DNA of 10,146 nt. Source: Anaerolineae bacterium. GTDB taxonomy: Bacteria; Chloroflexota; Anaerolineae; Anaerolineales; UBA4823. The notes under the pieces were generated by a model. It made no database searches and had not been told where the DNA came from. It saw only the letters and a list, made by a program, of their open reading frames with translations. Where the stretch lies: assembly GCA_030622805.1 (NCBI GenBank), contig JAUXFR010000017.1, positions 1 to 10,146 on the forward strand, read 5' to 3'. Made by a program: the position numbers and the translations under genes. How positions within the stretch are numbered: position 1 is the stretch's first letter; every line of letters starts with the position of its first letter. This document shows positions 7,319 to 10,146 of this stretch, one piece after another.

Positions 7319-7762
7319 TTATTCGATCGATAAATCTAACTCTGAAAATATATCAGCGAACTCTTGTATGTTTTCTATTTGCTGGGATTGGTTTGACCAC
7401 TTTTCGGGCGACCATATTTCTATGTAATGCCCGGCGCCGATCACAACGGCCTCATTTTCTATACCTGCGTGTTGGCGTAAGAAATTTGGCAGCAGGATGC
7501 GGCCATTTTTGTCGAGCAGCAATTGTTGCGCTGTCGAGAAAATCACGCGCCGGAGCAGCCGTGCACTCGAGTCTGTCAGGCTCAAGCGGTTTACCTTTTG
7601 TGAGAGCTGTTCAAAATGGGATGTGGTGATGAGCAGCAGGTTGCTGTCGAACCCCTGCATCAGGATGCAGCCGTCTGCGTTCAACCGATCGCGGTATAAT
7701 GCGGGTACGGTCAGACGCCCTTTGTCATCTAGATTGTGGTAAAATTGTCCCATGAAGAACAT
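7319..7762 (-). CDS. mraZ: Transcriptional regulator MraZ
   Basis: A 147-residue protein, first in the cluster. It begins MFFMGQFYHNLDDKGRLTVP and carries the two DxxxR motifs that define the two AbrB-like half-domains: DDKGR (12-16) and DKNGR (84-88), each followed by a hydrophobic and Pro-ended strand. Family members form ring-shaped oligomers, bind DNA and regulate their own dcw operon; in E. coli MraZ is a repressor. The longer open frame upstream is rejected. The ATG at 7762 has GGAGAGG 8 bases before it and gives the canonical N-terminus, whereas the extra 28 codons read through the operator and hairpin of the leader. An ATG at 7753 is a second possibility. Four candidate binding boxes lie at 7811-7845, supporting autoregulation. 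Confidence 0.95.
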   Translation of the reverse strand: MFFMGQFYHNLDDKGRLTVPALYRDRLNADGCILMQGFDSNLLLITTSHFEQLSQKVNRLSLTDSSARLLRRVIFSTAQQLLLDKNGRILLPNFLRQHAGIENEAVVIGAGHYIEIWSPEKWSNQSQQIENIQEFADIFSELDLSIE

Positions 7763-7787
7763 CAGTTCTACCTCTCCATTAATCGGC

Positions 7788-7813
7788 GAACGCCGGTGAA
7801 CGAACCGGCGTTC
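7788..7813 (-). other. Perfect 10-bp hairpin in the mraZ leader
   Basis: GAACGCCGGT and ACCGGCGTTC pair without mismatch around a 6-base loop. The stem lies in the 5' untranslated leader about 26 bases before the mraZ ATG and overlaps the last MraZ box. There is no T-run after it, so it is not a simple terminator. It may stabilise the 5' end of the mRNA or act as a second operator; no specific function is known to me. Confidence 0.7.
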
Positions 7814-7845
7814 CACATTAACCCACTTTCTCCCACGATCTACCA
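7811..7845 (-). promoter_or_regulatory. MraZ operator: four pentamer boxes at 10-base steps
   Basis: Read in the direction of mraZ, the boxes are TGGTA, TGGGA, TGGGT and TGGAA, each separated by exactly 5 bases. The published E. coli MraZ site is a direct repeat of TGGGN with 5-base spacers. Two boxes here match it exactly and the two outer ones differ at one or two positions. They begin just after the predicted -10 element and cover the transcription start, a position suited to repression. Confidence 0.85.
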
Positions 7846-7846
7846 T

Positions 7847-7875
7847 AGTATATACGATATCTTTTTATAAATCAA
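7847..7875 (-). promoter_or_regulatory. Predicted promoter of the dcw cluster
   Basis: A -35 element TTGATT (7875-7870) and a -10 element TATACT (7852-7847) are separated by exactly 17 bases. The start of transcription would fall near 7840, inside the MraZ box array. This is a good sigma-70-type match and the only strong one seen upstream of mraZ. Confidence 0.7.
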
Positions 7876-7886
7876 TAGATTCATCC

Positions 7887-7919
7887 CCTTAAATTGAGTG
7901 AATCCGCAAAAATTTAAGG
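7887..7919. repeat. 9-bp inverted repeat between divergent genes
   Basis: CCTTAAATT and AATTTAAGG are perfect inverted copies separated by 15 bases. They lie just upstream of the predicted mraZ -35 element and within the shared regulatory region of the divergent genes. It could be a regulator binding site, or chance symmetry in AT-rich DNA. Confidence 0.4.
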
Positions 7920-8129
7920 TTTAAATGTCGATTAAGAGGTAGTTAAACAACTATTTGACGCTTTAAGCGCCAATCGTACAACCTTCTTGTATAAATTCAT
8001 AGTGCCGCGCTGCCGGAATCCCTTGCTTCTAACGCGAATTCCTCTTGGGTTAATAAGAAGGGTAGGGTAAAATTTTCTTTATCAAATTTATTGATTATCA
8101 GCTCCAGACATCGAGGGCATAACACAACT
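7920..8129. other. Remainder of divergent intergenic region
   Basis: No open frame with a recognisable product and no RNA gene is visible here. It holds the possible plus-strand promoter at 8045-8073 and a weaker pair, TTGACG (7955-7960) with TACAAC (7977-7982) at 16 bases. Confidence 0.5.
8045..8073 (+). promoter_or_regulatory. Possible promoter of the aminotransferase-fold gene
   Basis: TTGGGT and TAAAAT are separated by 17 bases. Transcription would begin near 8080, leaving a leader of about 50 bases. The -35 match is only partial, so this is tentative. Confidence 0.35.
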
Positions 8130-9566
8130 ATGAATAACCGAACGCTTCATCACAATTATCGCGAACTTTTTATTGGAACTGATTCAATGGTGCCGCTGCT
8201 GGGCGGAGGACAGCGGGCATACGTGAATCTGGACAACGCAGCTTCAACGCCGCCCTTGAAAGCAGTGGGGCAGGCTGTCCATAATTTCTTACCTTATTAC
8301 AGCAGCGTCCACCGCGGCACAGGGTTCAAGAGTTTGCTCTCGACTCACTTCTATGAATCTGCTCGCGAAGCAGTGCTGGGGTTCCTGAATGCGGATGCTG
8401 CTGAACACGCCTGTATCTTTGGCAAGAACACGACCGAAGCGATCAATAAACTCGCCCACCGTTTCCCTTTCAACGCTGAAAGGGATATTGTTTTAACCAC
8501 GATGATGGAACACCATTCCAATGATCTTCCCTGGCGCGGCGTCGCCAAAACCGTTCATATCGGAGTCACCAGGGACGGACAACTGGACGAGCAGGATCTT
8601 GATCGTAAATTATCTATGTATGCAAAACATGTCGCTCTGGTCGCTATTACAGGAGCTTCTAACGTTACTGGTTTTATCAATCCCGTTCACCAGATAGCAG
8701 AAAAAGCCCACGCTGTTGGTGCGCAGATTCTGGTGGACTGTGCCCAGTTTGCACCACACCGAAAAATCAATATGCGCCGTCTTAGTGATCCCGGTCACCT
8801 CGATTTTGTCACCATCTCTGCCCATAAAATGTACGCCCCCTTTGGAACCGGCGCCCTGGTTGGTAGGAAGGAAATGTTCGAGCGCGGCGATCCAGACGTG
8901 AGGGGCGGCGGTACTGTGATGATCGTTACTGTAGATGATGTGGTTTGGGCGGAGGCTCCGGAACGCGATGAGGCCGGCAGTCCCAATACCGTTGGCGCTG
9001 TCGCTCTGGGGGCAGCCATCCATCAGCTGCAGGAAGTAGGAATGGATAATATCGCACAGCATGAGGCTGAATTGACATCCTATGCCCTTACACGCATGCA
9101 GGAATTGCCTGATATACGCATTTATGGGGACAGCAACCCTGCCACAACTGCGGATCGATTAGGCTCGATACCATTTATATTAAACGGCATGTCGCACTTC
9201 CAGGTGGCTGCAATATTAGGATATGAGTTTGGGATTGGCGTGCGCAGCGGATGCTTCTGCGCTCACCCATATCTTCTCTATTTAATGAATGTTTCTCAAG
9301 AGCAGGCAGAAGTGACCCGCAATAGTATGCTGGCAGGGGACAGGTCGAATATGCCGGGGCTGATCCGCGCTTCATTCGGATTGTATAATACGATTGAGGA
9401 TATTGATGCGCTTGTGGATGCGCTGAAGCGGATTGTCGCGGGTGGTTACGAAGGCGAGTATATACAGGATAAGTCGAGTGGGGAGTACATCCCGCAGGGT
9501 TGGTCCCCAGATTTCGAGCGTTATTTTTCCCTGCAGCCTGCGAATGAATTGCAGGCTGACACATAA
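8130..9566 (+). CDS. Class V aminotransferase-fold PLP enzyme, cysteine desulfurase-like
   Basis: A 478-residue PLP-dependent enzyme of the SufS/CsdA-like group, which takes sulfur from cysteine (or selenium from selenocysteine). Seen in order: YVNLDNAASTP (31-41) typical of the fold; SVHRGTG (59-65); MEHHSND (126-132), with the His that stacks on PLP; LVDCAQF (201-207), with the Asp that holds the PLP nitrogen; SAHKMYAPFGTG (230-241), with the Schiff-base Lys at 233; and RSGCFCAHP (372-380), where the second Cys (377) aligns with the SufS catalytic Cys. The protein is longer than SufS (about 410), with an N-terminal lead and a C-terminal tail. A TTG at 8091 would add 13 residues but has no ribosome binding site; GAGGG lies 12 bases before the chosen ATG. 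No suf or isc partner is adjacent, so its physiological substrate is uncertain. Confidence 0.88.
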   Translation: MNNRTLHHNYRELFIGTDSMVPLLGGGQRAYVNLDNAASTPPLKAVGQAVHNFLPYYSSVHRGTGFKSLLSTHFYESAREAVLGFLNADAAEHACIFGKNTTEAINKLAHRFPFNAERDIVLTTMMEHHSNDLPWRGVAKTVHIGVTRDGQLDEQDLDRKLSMYAKHVALVAITGASNVTGFINPVHQIAEKAHAVGAQILVDCAQFAPHRKINMRRLSDPGHLDFVTISAHKMYAPFGTGALVGRKEMFERGDPDVRGGGTVMIVTVDDVVWAEAPERDEAGSPNTVGAVALGAAIHQLQEVGMDNIAQHEAELTSYALTRMQELPDIRIYGDSNPATTADRLGSIPFILNGMSHFQVAAILGYEFGIGVRSGCFCAHPYLLYLMNVSQEQAEVTRNSMLAGDRSNMPGLIRASFGLYNTIEDIDALVDALKRIVAGGYEGEYIQDKSSGEYIPQGWSPDFERYFSLQPANELQADT

Positions 9567-9598
9567 AACATGCCGAAGCATGTTGGTCAGGCGTTTTT
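9556..9598. terminator. Candidate bidirectional terminator after the aminotransferase-fold gene
   Basis: AACATGC and GCATGTT (9567-9573, 9578-9584) make a perfect 7-bp stem with a CGAA loop. An outer CTGAC/GTCAG pairing extends it to 9590, followed by GCG and five T on the plus strand. Read on the minus strand, the loop is the very stable C(UUCG)G and is followed by TTTTAT. It could end transcription of both convergent genes. The inner stem begins right after the stop codon. Confidence 0.55.
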
Positions 9599-9710
9599 AT
9601 CAAGGGGCTGCACCAACTTTTAAGACAGCCCCCAAGAGCTAAACCCCGGCGGGACGCAGGCCAGATATTCATTTGTGCTCCCCAACATCCGCAACAAACC
9701 CTCGCTCCCA

Positions 9711-9752
9711 ACCAGTCCGTGACTGGTAGACTCGGCGAGACACGGTCTCGCC
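9711..9752. repeat. Two adjacent perfect hairpins with 3-base loops
   Basis: The first is ACCAGTC-CGT-GACTGGT (9711-9727), the second GGCGAGAC-ACG-GTCTCGCC (9734-9752), with 6 bases between. The loops CGT and ACG are complementary to each other; with their closing bases the complement is 5 bases (CCGTG and CACGG). Neither is followed by a T-run. Paired hairpins like this occur in REP-type or double-hairpin mobile repeats, but a single copy cannot prove that. Confidence 0.55.
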
Positions 9753-9776
9753 TCGAGCGTTGTGGTAGCCCTGAGC

Positions 9777-9800
9777 AAAACTCCGGTGTTCAGAGGAGTT
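9777..9800 (-). terminator. Weak terminator candidate of the ADP-ribosylglycohydrolase gene
   Basis: On the minus strand, AACTCC and GGAGTT form a 6-bp stem with a 10-base loop, 5 bases after the stop codon. The stem runs into a stretch of four T. The short T-run and modest stem make it weak. Confidence 0.35.
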
Positions 9801-9805
9801 ATCGC

Positions 9806-10146
9806 CTACAGGTACGTTTCTTCAAACCTGTCGATAATATCGATAAACTCACCCGACAGCCTCTCTCTTGCTGATATGATTATTTCTTCTGGGATGTGTT
9901 TGTAATAAGCCTGGGCGATGCCTCCGGCGATGCATGCCAGCGTGTCGCTGTCTCCCCCCAATGAAACAGCATTGCGGACTGCGTCTTCGTAATCGGTTGA
10001 GTCCAGGAAGGCGATGATCGCTTCTGGCACGGATCCCTGGCAGGATACATCGAAGCGATATGTCGGACGGATATCTTCCACGGTGCGATCCAGGTCGTAG
10101 TTAAATCTTCGCTCGATCTCACTGCGGATCGCATCTTTATCAAGAC
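9806..10146 (-). CDS. ADP-ribosylglycohydrolase family protein (C-terminal part)
   Basis: The last 112 codons of a gene that enters from the right edge; the frame is open to the end of the window, so the GTG at 10081 is internal and not a start. The family removes ADP-ribose from modified proteins or from free substrates, using two magnesium ions. Visible signature elements are YDLDRTVEDIRPTY, FDVSCQGSVPEAIIAFL and AVSLGGDSDTLACIAGGIA. The last contains the GGDSDT loop, whose Asp and Thr residues bind the metal pair. The end, IIDRFEETYL, is typical of small bacterial members. The N-terminal metal-binding motif is outside the window. The gene is convergent with the aminotransferase-fold gene, and nothing here ties it to the dcw cluster. 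The substrate (protein-linked ADP-ribose or otherwise) cannot be told from this part. Confidence 0.9.
   Translation of the reverse strand, partial: LDKDAIRSEIERRFNYDLDRTVEDIRPTYRFDVSCQGSVPEAIIAFLDSTDYEDAVRNAVSLGGDSDTLACIAGGIAQAYYKHIPEEIIISARERLSGEFIDIIDRFEETYL

Larger units (their letters stand above)
9585..9805. other. Hairpin-rich intergenic region between convergent genes
   Basis: No credible protein-coding frame or known RNA gene is seen. The stretch contains GGGGCTG/CAGCCCC (9604-9610, 9626-9632; 15-base loop), two adjacent small-loop hairpins at 9711-9752, and a weak terminator candidate at 9779-9800. The amount of perfect symmetry is notable for its length. Confidence 0.55.

Noticed and set aside
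7312..7629. A 105-codon plus-strand open frame opposite mraZ.
   Set aside because: It lies antisense to a clear mraZ gene, shows no family motif and has no ribosome binding site.
7763..7846. N-terminal extension of mraZ by 28 codons from a start at 7846.
   Set aside because: It would translate the operator and hairpin, begin almost at the -10 element, and depart from the family N-terminus.
7955..7995. TTGACG with TATAAA as a plus-strand promoter.
   Set aside because: The spacing is 29 bases, far from the usual 17.
9175..9711. A 178-codon minus-strand open frame, rich in Cys, overlapping the end of the aminotransferase-fold gene.
   Set aside because: Most of it is antisense to a gene with strong motifs. 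The composition looks like a shadow frame and there is no recognisable domain.
1..10146. CRISPR array, insertion sequence, tRNA or rRNA.
   Set aside because: No regular spaced repeats, transposase motifs, terminal inverted repeats with target duplications, or tRNA/rRNA-like sequences were seen.

Overview
This window holds most of a division and cell wall (dcw) cluster on the minus strand, read from right to left. To its right are a divergently transcribed PLP enzyme of the cysteine desulfurase fold and the C-terminal part of an ADP-ribosylglycohydrolase. Base composition is moderate, roughly half G+C by eye. Genes are tightly packed, several junctions are ATGA overlaps, and GAGGA/AGGAG ribosome binding sites are common. 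Protein style (MurD with NDSIATAPE, MurF with EMGFYVPGEI, a compact FtsL-like protein) and the cluster layout suggest Chloroflexota, perhaps Anaerolineae. That placement is an inference from memory and was not tested by a search.

Layout of the dcw part, in transcription order: mraZ (7762-7322 region), rsmH (7313-6351), an ftsL/divIC-like gene (6258-5785), ftsI (5782-4019), murF (3988-2549), mraY (2552-1560), murD (1563-112) and the first 48 codons of ftsW (145-1, running off the left edge). The gene usually found between ftsI and murF, murE, is absent; a 30-base AT-rich spacer lies there, and murF starts at TTG. A good sigma-70-type promoter (TTGATT, 17 bases, TATACT) precedes mraZ. Just downstream are four TGG-type pentamers at exact 10-base steps, matching the known MraZ operator, so the cluster is probably autorepressed by its first product. 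A perfect 10-bp hairpin in the mraZ leader overlaps the last box.

The products form one pathway. MurD adds Glu to UDP-MurNAc-Ala, MurF adds D-Ala-D-Ala, MraY moves the precursor to the lipid carrier, and FtsW and FtsI polymerise and cross-link it at the septum with help from the FtsL-like protein. RsmH methylates 16S rRNA and MraZ regulates the unit.

Right part: a 367-base divergent intergenic region (7763-8129), the class V aminotransferase-fold gene (8130-9566, plus), then a 239-base intergenic stretch (9567-9805) with several perfect hairpins, including a C(UUCG)G-type terminator candidate and two adjacent 3-base-loop hairpins. Last is the partial ADP-ribosylglycohydrolase gene (9806-10146, minus). 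No tRNA, rRNA, CRISPR, insertion sequence or clearly novel multi-gene system was seen. The most unusual points are the missing murE, the MurD motif variant, the MraZ box array with its overlapping hairpin, and the hairpin-dense intergenic region.
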